A stretch of 64,000 bases of DNA, from contig CAZVNZ010000003.1 of NCBI GenBank assembly GCA_964628515.1, positions 62,001-126,000 of the forward strand, in the 5' to 3' direction. A program made the position numbers and the translations under genes. Numbering within the stretch: position 1 is the first letter of the stretch; each line of letters opens with the position of its first letter. The notes beneath the pieces were generated by a model. That model was not told the origin of the DNA and made no database searches. It saw nothing but the letters and a program-made list of their open reading frames with translations. Positions 17,627 to 25,222 of the stretch are shown here, piece by piece. The stretch is from CAZVNZ01 sp964628515 (GTDB lineage: Bacteria; Bacillota; Clostridia; Christensenellales; Christensenellaceae).

Positions 17627-18280
17627 TTATAAGCTAAAAACAAGGTCCTCTTTTTTTATAGCAGTATCGGGCTCAATAATTACAAAGCTATCGTCCCAGT
17701 TTTTAGAAATTAGTTTGGCAAAGAGGGTTAAATCTCCCTGCACTACCTCTTGATTTAGCTTAAACTTAGTTGTAAAGGGTTTGGTTTTTTCTATGGCGTT
17801 GTTAATATCCTCCACACCCGTATCTACAATAAGAGCGTTTTTATAGCCGTCTAACATAAACTCGTATACGTAGTCTGCGGATTGCTCGCCGTATTTTTCT
17901 ATGGTGTCCTCGTATTCTTTTAGTATGCTACGGTTGTTGTTAAGCCAACCGTGTGTAAAAAAGTAGCTTGCACGCTCTAACTCTTTACGCCGTTTATCCG
18001 AGCCTAAAATTAGGCTTATGCAGTTTTCCGCCTTGGGAAAAATAAGTTTAAAACCGTGGGGCACAAGACCAACTAAAGCATTACCGCAAAACCCGTAGCA
18101 TAAAAGGACATGCTCCGCTTGGGTAATACTGTCAAGTGTAGTTTGTAATAAGTTGTTTAAGTTTTCGGGTTGCTCGTGAAAATCCGCATCCAACCAAATT
18201 ACAGGGTAATTACACCCTTGTGCCTTCATTTCCTTTTCTAATTCCGCACGCACGGATTTACATGCTACTATAACATTCAT
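17627..18280 (-). CDS. DUF1638-family protein at the end of the pyl operon
   Basis: A 217-residue soluble protein resembling the DUF1638 family. LLCYGFCGNALVGL (with a conserved Cys-Gly context), PKAENCISLILGS and SYFFTHGWL are typical segments. The biochemical role is not known to me; members often sit near corrinoid methyltransferase genes. The ATG at 18280 is chosen because AAGGAG lies 9 nt upstream, whereas the ATG at 18289 abuts that site. It overlaps the pylSn stop by one base (TAATG), so translation is coupled to the pyrrolysine genes. Confidence 0.75.
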   Translation of the reverse strand: MNVIVACKSVRAELEKEMKAQGCNYPVIWLDADFHEQPENLNNLLQTTLDSITQAEHVLLCYGFCGNALVGLVPHGFKLIFPKAENCISLILGSDKRRKELERASYFFTHGWLNNNRSILKEYEDTIEKYGEQSADYVYEFMLDGYKNALIVDTGVEDINNAIEKTKPFTTKFKLNQEVVQGDLTLFAKLISKNWDDSFVIIEPDTAIKKEDLVFSL

Positions 18281-18621
18281 TAGCGACATCTCCTTTTAAC
18301 AAAACGGGTGGTGGAGTATTTCTCCAGCTTCCAATCGGGAATTTTGCATTTAGAGCAAGGCTCTACCAACCAGCGATTTCTAATCCACCTTGCAATACGG
18401 CTGTTTTTTGAGTTCATAACGGTTATGGTTTGTCCGCAATGAGTAGTAACCGTGGCGGTTTGCCCGTTTATATTAATGCTTTTAATACCATGAAGCACTC
18501 CTGTACGGGAAACATAAAGTTTAATTTTATCCAGTATATTAAATATACTTTGGTTTTTATTGTAAAAACGTTTTACCGTTTCCGTTTCTTTTTTTAGTAT
18601 TTTGTCTATATCTTTTGGCAT
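18280..18621 (-). CDS. pylSn: pyrrolysyl-tRNA synthetase N-terminal domain protein PylSn
   Basis: A 113-residue protein corresponding to the tRNA-binding N-terminal domain that archaeal PylS carries in cis. LHGIKSI, TTHCGQTITV, NSKNSRIARWIRNRW and EPCSKCKIPDWKLEKYSTT match the family, including the His and Cys residues that hold the zinc. In bacteria it acts in trans with PylSc, gripping the variable-arm side of tRNA-Pyl. An AAGGAG site precedes the ATG. It sits last among the pyl genes, well separated from pylSc, as is usual in bacteria. Confidence 0.95.
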   Translation of the reverse strand: MPKDIDKILKKETETVKRFYNKNQSIFNILDKIKLYVSRTGVLHGIKSININGQTATVTTHCGQTITVMNSKNSRIARWIRNRWLVEPCSKCKIPDWKLEKYSTTRFVKRRCR

Positions 18622-18644
18622 AAAATACTCCTTTTGCTAAACCA

Positions 18645-19436
18645 TTACAGTACATCAAACAGCATAGTGGCAACACCTAATTCCAATACATCGTGAATAA
18701 TCCGCCCCTGCAAATAATCGTTGCACTCCTCGTCCACGCACCTTGGCACTCCCGGTGCCACTATTATTGTGGATCTCTTTAGCATTTCCTTTTTAATAAA
18801 TGCACCCGTGGGTGTGGCATCATACACAAAATCGTGATTATTAAGGGCATCCTCCAAACTATCCGCCACATTTGCACGGGGGAAGTCCGCTAAAAAGTGA
18901 GCATACTTACTTTTGTCTATATCAAAAAGGGTTATGCCTGCGCCGTTGGCACTAAGCACTCTTGCGGCAGAAACCCCCACAGGCCCTGCACCAAGCAACA
19001 ACACCTTTTTGCCCTCTCCGCTAACAAGATTTAGTGCGGTTGCAAAGCCACGCCCGGTAGCCTCACTGTTATCCGAAACTATTTGTCTACCTGTATTTAC
19101 CGCAACAAAGGTGGAGTCGTCCGCCGTAAAGAAAACATCGTAGTTTTCCTTTATTGTGTAGGCAATGCCTGCAATATCCGTTTGGGTAAGTACATCTGCA
19201 TCATAACCTAAAAAGCCTATAATATCCGCTACCGTTTGGCAAAAACCGCTGATTACTCCAAGCCCCGAGGTTACGGGTATAACGGCAATTTTGGGATTTT
19301 GTGCAAATTTGCTTTTGCCTGATGCAATTTTTGCAACTTCTCCCAAAGAATGTCCGCATAGCTTTATTAAAAGCGCATTGTAGTTGTTTAGTTTGTCTTT
19401 TAGGTTGGTTATATCCTCTTTTACTAACCGTGTCAT
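18645..19436 (-). CDS. pylD: pyrrolysine biosynthesis protein PylD
   Basis: A 263-residue NAD-dependent dehydrogenase that completes pyrrolysine synthesis by oxidising the ornithine-derived end of L-lysine-Nepsilon-3-methyl-ornithine so that the pyrroline ring closes. The dinucleotide-binding motif GAGPVGVSAARVLSANG is followed by ITLFDID. The upstream part (TADDSTFVAVN) matches the PylD substrate region. It starts 5 nt after the pylC stop with AAGGGG as ribosome binding site. Order and spacing show one pylSc-B-C-D-Sn transcript. Confidence 0.95.
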   Translation of the reverse strand: MTRLVKEDITNLKDKLNNYNALLIKLCGHSLGEVAKIASGKSKFAQNPKIAVIPVTSGLGVISGFCQTVADIIGFLGYDADVLTQTDIAGIAYTIKENYDVFFTADDSTFVAVNTGRQIVSDNSEATGRGFATALNLVSGEGKKVLLLGAGPVGVSAARVLSANGAGITLFDIDKSKYAHFLADFPRANVADSLEDALNNHDFVYDATPTGAFIKKEMLKRSTIIVAPGVPRCVDEECNDYLQGRIIHDVLELGVATMLFDVL

Positions 19437-19441
19437 TAGCT

Positions 19442-20566
19442 TTACCCCTTGCTTTCAAAGTATTTTTTTGCCAGTTTTAAGCTCTTTTGCTCTCTGACAA
19501 AAAGTGTGTTTCTGTCTTTGTCTTCAAAAATTAATGTGGCACAAAGTGTGTTGTTGTGCTCCTTGCTTACTATTGCAACATCCGCACCCAAAAAGCCTTT
19601 GCATAGGGTAAGAGGGCCAGCCGTTGCCATAATATGCTCTCCGCACACTTCCACATTGTTGTTACTTATATATATATGTTCGTACAAAACATTTTTTTGC
19701 GTTTTAACTTCAACGGCGGGCAAATTGCCAAAAACCGCACTTTCGCACAACAGTTGAAGCATATTTATTCCCGTGGAATGATACACCGCCGTAGGCGTTT
19801 GGCTGGGAAGCCGAGCATCTATCTCCAAAACCTTGCAAGTATCTTGATGCAAAATTACCTCTACATCAAAAATACCGTTAATGCCTAAGTTTTTTGCAAT
19901 TTCTAAAGAGATTTCCTCCAAATTTGCGTTTGTGGCAGTAGCTATGGATGCAGGGGCAATAACCTTACAACAATCGTAATCTTTGTCCATAAACAGCTCG
20001 GTTGTCTGTAAAGCCAAGTATTTTCCACCTAAGCCAATCACCTCTAAGGAGTAGGAAGGGCCTTCCAAATACTGTTGCAAAACGCAATTTTCCATACCGT
20101 TTTTTGCAATAAACTCATCTAATTCCTGCTGATTGTACAGCTTTCTAACCCCCACACTACCGCTTAAACCGCTTAACTTACCGATTAGTGGGTAAGGGCT
20201 TTTAGCGTAGGGAAGGGGGGTAGGAACGGCAATTTTCTCAAACATAAGGTTAGATTTTAGTTTGCTTGACGAAATTGCATAGGCGTCATCATCATACAAA
20301 AAAGGGATGCCCTGCCTTGCACACCTGGATTTTACCGCACTTAGCACCTCGGCGTCCTCTATTGCCGGCAAAATAGCGTCCGCCCCCTTAATTACGTTGC
20401 GCAAAAATGAGGGATTAAGCACATTACCGCAAATAAATTCGTCGCATAGGGCTGATGCCGGTGCATTTTTGTCTTTATCTATAACAACGCAGGTATAATT
20501 TGCGCATTTTCCTAAATAGCAGGCTTCCACCCCTTGCAATTTTCCGCCAATAATAATTAGACGCAC
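19442..20566 (-). CDS. pylC: 3-methylornithine-L-lysine ligase PylC
   Basis: A 374-residue ATP-grasp enzyme that joins 3-methyl-D-ornithine to lysine in pyrrolysine synthesis. The N-terminus LIIIGGKLQGVEACYLGK and the central GPSYSLEVIGLG, IFDVEVILH and VLEIDARLPSQTPTAVY match PylC. The start is taken as GTG at 20566, with AGGAG 8 nt upstream, rather than the longer open frame beginning at 20617; this gives the normal family length. Confidence 0.93.
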   Translation of the reverse strand: MRLIIIGGKLQGVEACYLGKCANYTCVVIDKDKNAPASALCDEFICGNVLNPSFLRNVIKGADAILPAIEDAEVLSAVKSRCARQGIPFLYDDDAYAISSSKLKSNLMFEKIAVPTPLPYAKSPYPLIGKLSGLSGSVGVRKLYNQQELDEFIAKNGMENCVLQQYLEGPSYSLEVIGLGGKYLALQTTELFMDKDYDCCKVIAPASIATATNANLEEISLEIAKNLGINGIFDVEVILHQDTCKVLEIDARLPSQTPTAVYHSTGINMLQLLCESAVFGNLPAVEVKTQKNVLYEHIYISNNNVEVCGEHIMATAGPLTLCKGFLGADVAIVSKEHNNTLCATLIFEDKDRNTLFVREQKSLKLAKKYFESKG

Positions 20567-20650
20567 TAATTTTTCTCCTATGGTGATGATGGTAAATATA
20601 TAAGCTTTTGGCAACAAAACTGACTTTTGTGCATTTAGTTTGGTTTTTTG

Positions 20651-21751
20651 TCAGCTTACAGCCGTGCTTGCGTAGAGTTTTTTAAGCTCTTCGCTAAATT
20701 CTTTGTTTGTGCCCATTTGCATGCCACACTCCTTAACCGTGTTTTGTATGCCGGGTAGGGAACGTCTGCCGTTATCCACATCTAAAGTGGCGTTAGAAAC
20801 CCCAGCAAGCCCACTTTTTGGCACTATTATAGAAGTAACAATATTAGCCCCTGCATTTAAACGCTCTTTAAGCCCGTCTTTGCCGGCAACATCCAAAGAC
20901 GCCGGTATAAAGCGGTTTGGCATTACTATACGCATAACGGCTATGGTGTTTAACTCCCTTAAATATAAGTTGTCCGTTTTTTCCTGTTTAAGAGGTGCAC
21001 CACTTTGAGGCACAAAACTCATCACACGAATTTGAGCGGCGTTTAATGCCTTCATTTGCATAATGGAGTGGGCAATATCTGTTGCACTTTCTCCCACACC
21101 CACTAAAATACCCTCTTCTACAAGCATACCTGCATTTTTGGCATCAATTTTGGTTTGCAAACGTGTTTGGTAGCTTTGGTTGCATCTTAAAGTTGAGAAA
21201 AGGTCTTGATTGTGTGTTTCTTGATAGCAAGCGTAAAAATCCACCTTGCCGGTCTTGGCTTTTTTAATGTATTTTTCCTTAAGCACCCCCGGGGAAATCA
21301 TAAGGGGGAGGTTGGTTGCACTCTTAATTTCTGTGGCAATGTGCATTAGTTTTTCTATGCCCTCATCGTTATTAACGTAAAGAGGGTCTTCGCCTAAAGT
21401 TAAATCCAGCAGATTTACACCGCTGTTTGCCAAATTTTGAGAGATTTCCAAAATTTCTTCGGCTGATTTCCTGTAACGTTCAATTTCTTTATTGGATTTA
21501 CGATAGTAACAAAATGTACAGTTGTTTTTACAATATGTGGAAAAGTATATAAAACCGTAAGCAAAAAGACGGTTGCCGAAGTGCTTTTCTCGCATACTGC
21601 GAGCGTAGGCATACAGCTTTTCGCTGTCCTCGCCCTGTGCGTTTAGCATTACTTCTAAATCACTTATTAAAAGGGGTTGATTGTCCTTAGCTTTGCTAAG
21701 TATTGCGTCTAATTGCGTATCCATATATTTTTGTAATGACTTCCTTTCCAA
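20651..21751 (-). CDS. pylB: methylornithine synthase PylB (radical SAM)
   Basis: A radical SAM enzyme of 357 to 366 residues that rearranges lysine to 3-methylornithine, the first step of pyrrolysine synthesis. The cluster-binding motif CKNNCTFC (CxxxCxxC) lies in FIYFSTYCKNNCTFCYY. IDLTLGEDP-like (LLDLTLGEDP), LMISPG, YQETH, GILVGVGE and LNAGANIVTS are PylB hallmarks. The start is ambiguous between TTG at 21751, directly after the pylSc stop, and ATG at 21724; neither has an ideal ribosome binding site, so translational coupling to pylSc is likely. Confidence 0.94.
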   Translation of the reverse strand: MERKSLQKYMDTQLDAILSKAKDNQPLLISDLEVMLNAQGEDSEKLYAYARSMREKHFGNRLFAYGFIYFSTYCKNNCTFCYYRKSNKEIERYRKSAEEILEISQNLANSGVNLLDLTLGEDPLYVNNDEGIEKLMHIATEIKSATNLPLMISPGVLKEKYIKKAKTGKVDFYACYQETHNQDLFSTLRCNQSYQTRLQTKIDAKNAGMLVEEGILVGVGESATDIAHSIMQMKALNAAQIRVMSFVPQSGAPLKQEKTDNLYLRELNTIAVMRIVMPNRFIPASLDVAGKDGLKERLNAGANIVTSIIVPKSGLAGVSNATLDVDNGRRSLPGIQNTVKECGMQMGTNKEFSEELKKLYASTAVS

Positions 21752-21753
21752 GT

Positions 21754-22590
21754 TTATTTAATATTTAGCCGAACACCGTCAAGATAGCTTAAACTTCTTG
21801 CATAGGAGTGTACGTTGTTTGCGCCGTTTTTTATCATTAGCAACCGCTCCAGACCAAAGCCCAGCCCAACCCAAGATGAGTTTATGCCAAAGGCGGCATC
21901 AAGCCTGTGAGGTCCGATAGACCCTGATGCAAGCTCGGTATCGCCCTGCACCACATCAAGAGAATCCCCGTATACCTCCGACTGCGTCTCTTCGTAAGCA
22001 TAATCGCTGATTTCGCAAGCATCCATTACAAGAGCGGCAAGCTCCTTAATGCGAGTAAAGCACTCATCCTCGGGAGTGCCCCACTCCACCAAATTACACA
22101 TGGTAAACTCGTTTAAATGCTTGTTGCCTTGAGATTCTTTACGAAAACAAGAGCCTATCTCGAAGATACGCACAGGCTTTTCCCATATTCTTAATAAATC
22201 TACGGAAATATTGTATAAGTTTGGAGCAAGCATAGGGCGCAAACATTTTTTGCCTTCCAACCAAAAAACTTGTGCGCTTAAAGGGTGATCCATAGTAACG
22301 GACATTCTTTCTAATTGTGATTGAGTAATAATTGTAGGGGTGCAAACTTGGGTAAACCCTGCATTTACTAAGGCGGTTTCTAATTTGTGCTGCAGTAGTG
22401 TTAAGGAGGGTTGGTGGGTTTGGTTTTTTAGGTTTGCAAGCTTTGTTTTTGAAGCTGCAATAAGGGATTTTTCTATTTCTTTGAAGGACTGCTCTCGCTC
22501 ACTTTTTACAATAAACTCCTGCATAACAGTTTCTTCTTTAGCGTCTAATTCTAAAAGTCTGCGTATTTGCGCTTGAGTAAAACCAAACAT
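21754..22590 (-). CDS. pylSc: pyrrolysyl-tRNA synthetase catalytic domain PylSc
   Basis: A 278-residue class II aminoacyl-tRNA synthetase catalytic core that charges tRNA-Pyl with pyrrolysine. Class II motif 2 is in RIFEIGSCFRKESQG and motif 3 in GLGFGLERLLMI. LRPMLAPNLYN, FTMCNLVEWG (with the asparagine that reads the pyrroline amide and valine where archaeal enzymes have cysteine) and VYGDSLDVV (pocket-capping tyrosine) identify it as bacterial PylSc. AAGGAG lies 7 nt before the ATG. It works with PylSn, encoded downstream. Confidence 0.96.
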   Translation of the reverse strand: MFGFTQAQIRRLLELDAKEETVMQEFIVKSEREQSFKEIEKSLIAASKTKLANLKNQTHQPSLTLLQHKLETALVNAGFTQVCTPTIITQSQLERMSVTMDHPLSAQVFWLEGKKCLRPMLAPNLYNISVDLLRIWEKPVRIFEIGSCFRKESQGNKHLNEFTMCNLVEWGTPEDECFTRIKELAALVMDACEISDYAYEETQSEVYGDSLDVVQGDTELASGSIGPHRLDAAFGINSSWVGLGFGLERLLMIKNGANNVHSYARSLSYLDGVRLNIK

Positions 22591-22618
22591 TAATGGACTC
22601 CTTAGTATTTAGTATATA

Positions 22619-22814
22619 TTTCGTGATACCAACCAATCGAAAACCACAAAAGCAAAATGCGAATGGGGTTTTCTTTGGTTACCTTTCTTTTATAAAAAAG
22701 GAAAGGTAAGAACTGGCGAAATCTCGTGCTACCAACCAATCGAAAACCACAAAAGCAAAATGCGAATTGGGTTTTCTTTGTTTCTTTCTTTTTTCTAAAA
22801 GAAAGAAAATAAAA
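22619..22814. repeat. tandem duplication (period 103 bp) between pylT and pylSc
   Basis: A 53-nt stretch beginning ACCAACCAATCG at 22628 recurs almost unchanged at 22731. Each copy ends in a CTTTCTTTT/AAAAGAAAG-type hairpin. The unit also includes a decayed match to the last ~13 nt of pylT (CTGGCGAAATCTCG at about 22712 against TGGCGGAGAATCCG). The hairpins read like transcription attenuators between the tRNA and pylSc. Related sequence occurs at 276-396. Confidence 0.7.
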
Positions 22815-22887
22815 TGGCGGAGAATCCGGGAGTCACACCCGGCTGCGCAGATTTAGAGTCTGCGTGATCCTTAGCGATCCATCCTCC
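22815..22887 (-). tRNA. pylT: tRNA-Pyl (anticodon CUA)
   Basis: A 73-nt tRNA with the peculiar tRNA-Pyl shape. The acceptor stem GGAGGAT pairs with ATTCTCC (one G-U), followed by an encoded GCCA end. The anticodon arm is GCAGA-CTCTAAA-TCTGC with anticodon CTA, reading amber UAG. The D-arm is compact and lacks the usual GG, the variable loop is tiny, and the T-arm is GCCGGGTGTGACTCCCGG-like, ending without a normal TTC loop. It lies between mtmB and pylSc and is transcribed with or just before the pyl genes. Confidence 0.95.
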
Positions 22888-22911
22888 ATAAAACTAAAGG
22901 GAATGTATAGT

Positions 22912-22937
22912 ATTATAACACAACTACTCAAAAAAAC
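22912..22937 (-). promoter_or_regulatory. probable pylT promoter
   Basis: On the minus strand a TATAAT (22912-22917) lies about 25 nt upstream of the mature tRNA 5' end, with a poor TTGGTT-like -35 about 18 bp further up. Together with the terminator after mtmB it suggests pylT and the pyl genes are transcribed separately from mtmCB. Confidence 0.5.
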
Positions 22938-22943
22938 CAAATT

Positions 22944-22995
22944 AAAAAGGGGATTTCCTTTAGAGGCCCTGCTCTTTTGGAAATTCCCCTTTTTT
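22944..22995 (-). terminator. terminator after mtmB
   Basis: A long stem pairs AAAAAGGGGAATTTCC with GGAAATCCCCTTTTT (one bulged A), with a smaller AGAG/CTCT stem in the loop, ending in a T-run on the minus strand. It lies 35 nt beyond the mtmB stop. Confidence 0.85.
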
Positions 22996-23029
22996 AATCT
23001 TTTAGTACAGTTTTACAACTGTAATGTGC

Positions 23030-24427
23030 TTAATACTGGCGATTCTTCCAATAATCCAAACCAAGATCCGTCAAAATCTTTACAGCCTCTGCATAAACTT
23101 TGAGGTATTCTTCTGTTGGCTCAATGGTTACTGTATTGTAGCACTCTTGGAAAGGTTTTCCAACGGGAGCAGTTTTATAATCTTTTTCGTAGGTTGCAAC
23201 CAGTTTATCTAAGATAGCATTTACCTTAGAGGTTTCCATACCTGCTACAGCGTGAGCTGCTTCTGCCATCATTCTTGCTTCCATACCTGTATGGAAGTTG
23301 GTTTTAACACCTTTAGCAGCGGCAACACCGGATAGTATTTCACGTCCGCTTGCTGTATCTGTAATAGCTTGAGCAGCTGTTTCTAACAGACACATAACTG
23401 TGCAAGGACCTGCCATAGTATAATATTGGTTACCAAGTATCATTCTGGTATTGCAGTCTATTGCCATACAAATGTGACCTGCAACAGCAAGAGCCTCTCT
23501 TGCGGTTGTGATGCCCCATCTTACGTGCACAGGACCGTCTAAATGCCAGGTTGCATGTGCCATAACAAATGAGTTAATTGTGGTAGCTACACCAACGATA
23601 GTCGTTTCCTCAAGACCACCGGCATATCCGCCATAAATAGGCATTTGTTCTACCATTATTACGTTTCCGTTTTGGATATAGTGGGAAAGGTAACAAATAG
23701 CACTTTGATCTATTTTTAATTCATTAAGTTGTGAAATTTCGTGACTGTCGTTAGGACGCATACCACCCTCAAAATCGGATGCAATTATGCCTGCTGCGGA
23801 CAAGGAAGTCTCGGAACCCTACAACCCTAAGCCGGGTCTACCGGCACGCATACAAGCATCACGTACTTGTAAGCATTCTGCTCTAACAGCAGCGATTTCG
23901 TAAGGGCTACCCGGTGTGGGATCCTTACCGTGGATTGTTTGCATTACGCCGTCAACGATTGCATCAACAAAAGCTTCTTGCGCATAAGATTGGTGAATTG
24001 CACGGAATAAATCCTCAGAACAAGGAGCACCGGTAGGTCCGCCTTGAATAATTGGAGGTGTGCAACTTTTATGACTTCTGGGATTTAAGAACAGCGCTTC
24101 TTTTCCTTCGCCATACTGTACATTTCCGGGTACAGAGTCAATAGCGGTTAAGATTTCTTCTCTGGAATACTTAATTACACGTTTTGTGTCTGTGCAATAA
24201 ACACCGCATTCCTCAAGCATATCTATACCTGCTTTAAAAAGGTTATTTATTAGTGTTTCATCCTCAGGAACCATTTTAGTTTTGTCCATTTTGATGTTGT
24301 ATTTAGCTTTTAACTTTGCAGCAGTCATTGGGATTATTTCGTTATCCCATTGAGCTTCTTCCATTTGCTGCCCTGATTTTGCTCTGTCAAATACATCATA
24401 AATATTTAATTTACGTGGTATAGGCAT
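23030..24427 (-). CDS. mtmB: monomethylamine methyltransferase MtmB with in-frame amber (pyrrolysine)
   Basis: A 465-residue protein read through an amber codon at 23819-23821 (residue 203). The frame continues without another stop and the flanks match MtmB on both sides: GRPGLGL before and GSETSLSAAG after the Pyl site, then QMPIYGGYAGGLEETTIV and ASGREILSGVA. MtmB moves the methyl group of monomethylamine to the corrinoid of MtmC in a TIM barrel whose pyrrolysine binds the ammonium. The ATG at 24427 is used because AGGAG lies 9 nt upstream, inside the mtmC stop region; the GTG at 24436 is too close. It is not a broken gene, since a complete Pyl system adjoins it. Confidence 0.97.
23819..23821 (-). 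other. amber codon decoded as pyrrolysine in mtmB
   Basis: TAG on the minus strand at the exact position where characterised MtmB proteins carry pyrrolysine (about residue 202). tRNA-Pyl with anticodon CUA and the full pylScBCDSn set lie immediately downstream. Confidence 0.95.
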
Positions 24428-24432
24428 TCGTG

Positions 24433-25089
24433 TCACGCTCCTTTCTTCTTATTCATAAATTCGGTAGCTACTCTTACGGCACCGGGTGCGGTATCCGACC
24501 ATCCGTCTGCGCCTATTTCATCACACCAATCTTTAGAAGTGGGTGCGCCGCCAAACATTGTACAGAATTTGCCTTCAAGGCCTTTTTCTTTAAGCAGAGC
24601 AACGATTTCTCTTTGTGCCGGCATTGTGGTTGTCATTAGTGCAGAGCCTAAGATAATATCTACGTCCAAATCTTGTGCTTGTTGAACAATAGCATCAACA
24701 GGAACGTCTACACCTGCATCGATAACCTCAAAACCACTTGCTTTAAGCATAACTGCGCAAATGTTTTTGCCAATAGAGTGAATATCGCCGGAAACTGTGT
24801 GTACAAGAATTCTGCCTTTAGAACTTGCTTTCTTTTCCTCGGCGGAGAGATTTGCAGTAAGGACACCTGCGGCACCCTCGAATGCTTTACCTGCAAGAAT
24901 TAACTGCGGTATGAATACTTCACCTTCGTCAAAAGCATCGCTGATTTTATCCATGCCTTTTGCTAATGCTTCTAAAGATGCTTGTAAATCTACTTTTGAA
25001 GAGATAGCTTCTTTAGCTGCGGCTTCTGCAGCTCCTGCATCTAAGCCTTCGATAGCGGTTGTCAGTTTGTCCAAAATTTGCTGACTCAT
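24433..25089 (-). CDS. mtmC: methylamine corrinoid protein MtmC
   Basis: A 218-residue corrinoid protein accepting methyl groups from MtmB. An N-terminal four-helix cap (residues about 1-85) precedes a cobalamin-binding Rossmann domain with the lower-ligand motif GDIHSIGKNI (DxHxxG), then SALMTTTM and MFGGAPTSKDW. The ATG at 25089 has a strong AGGAGG site; the open frame extends further upstream but without a credible start. Its TGA stop overlaps the mtmB ribosome binding site region, so the two are coupled. Confidence 0.95.
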   Translation of the reverse strand: MSQQILDKLTTAIEGLDAGAAEAAAKEAISSKVDLQASLEALAKGMDKISDAFDEGEVFIPQLILAGKAFEGAAGVLTANLSAEEKKASSKGRILVHTVSGDIHSIGKNICAVMLKASGFEVIDAGVDVPVDAIVQQAQDLDVDIILGSALMTTTMPAQREIVALLKEKGLEGKFCTMFGGAPTSKDWCDEIGADGWSDTAPGAVRVATEFMNKKKGA

Positions 25090-25222
25090 TAAAATTTCCT
25101 CCTTTTTGAGAATTAATAATATTTTGTTTTGCACAAACCGCAATATGCGCTGTTATATCGCAATTTATGCTATATCTAAACCCGCTGTTAGTATAAATAC
25201 GGGGTTAAATCTGTAATGTACC

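Noticed and set aside
23030..24436. mtmB as two genes or a pseudogene broken by a stop codon
   Set aside because: The interruption is a TAG at the conserved pyrrolysine position, the frame is maintained, and tRNA-Pyl plus all pyl genes are adjacent.
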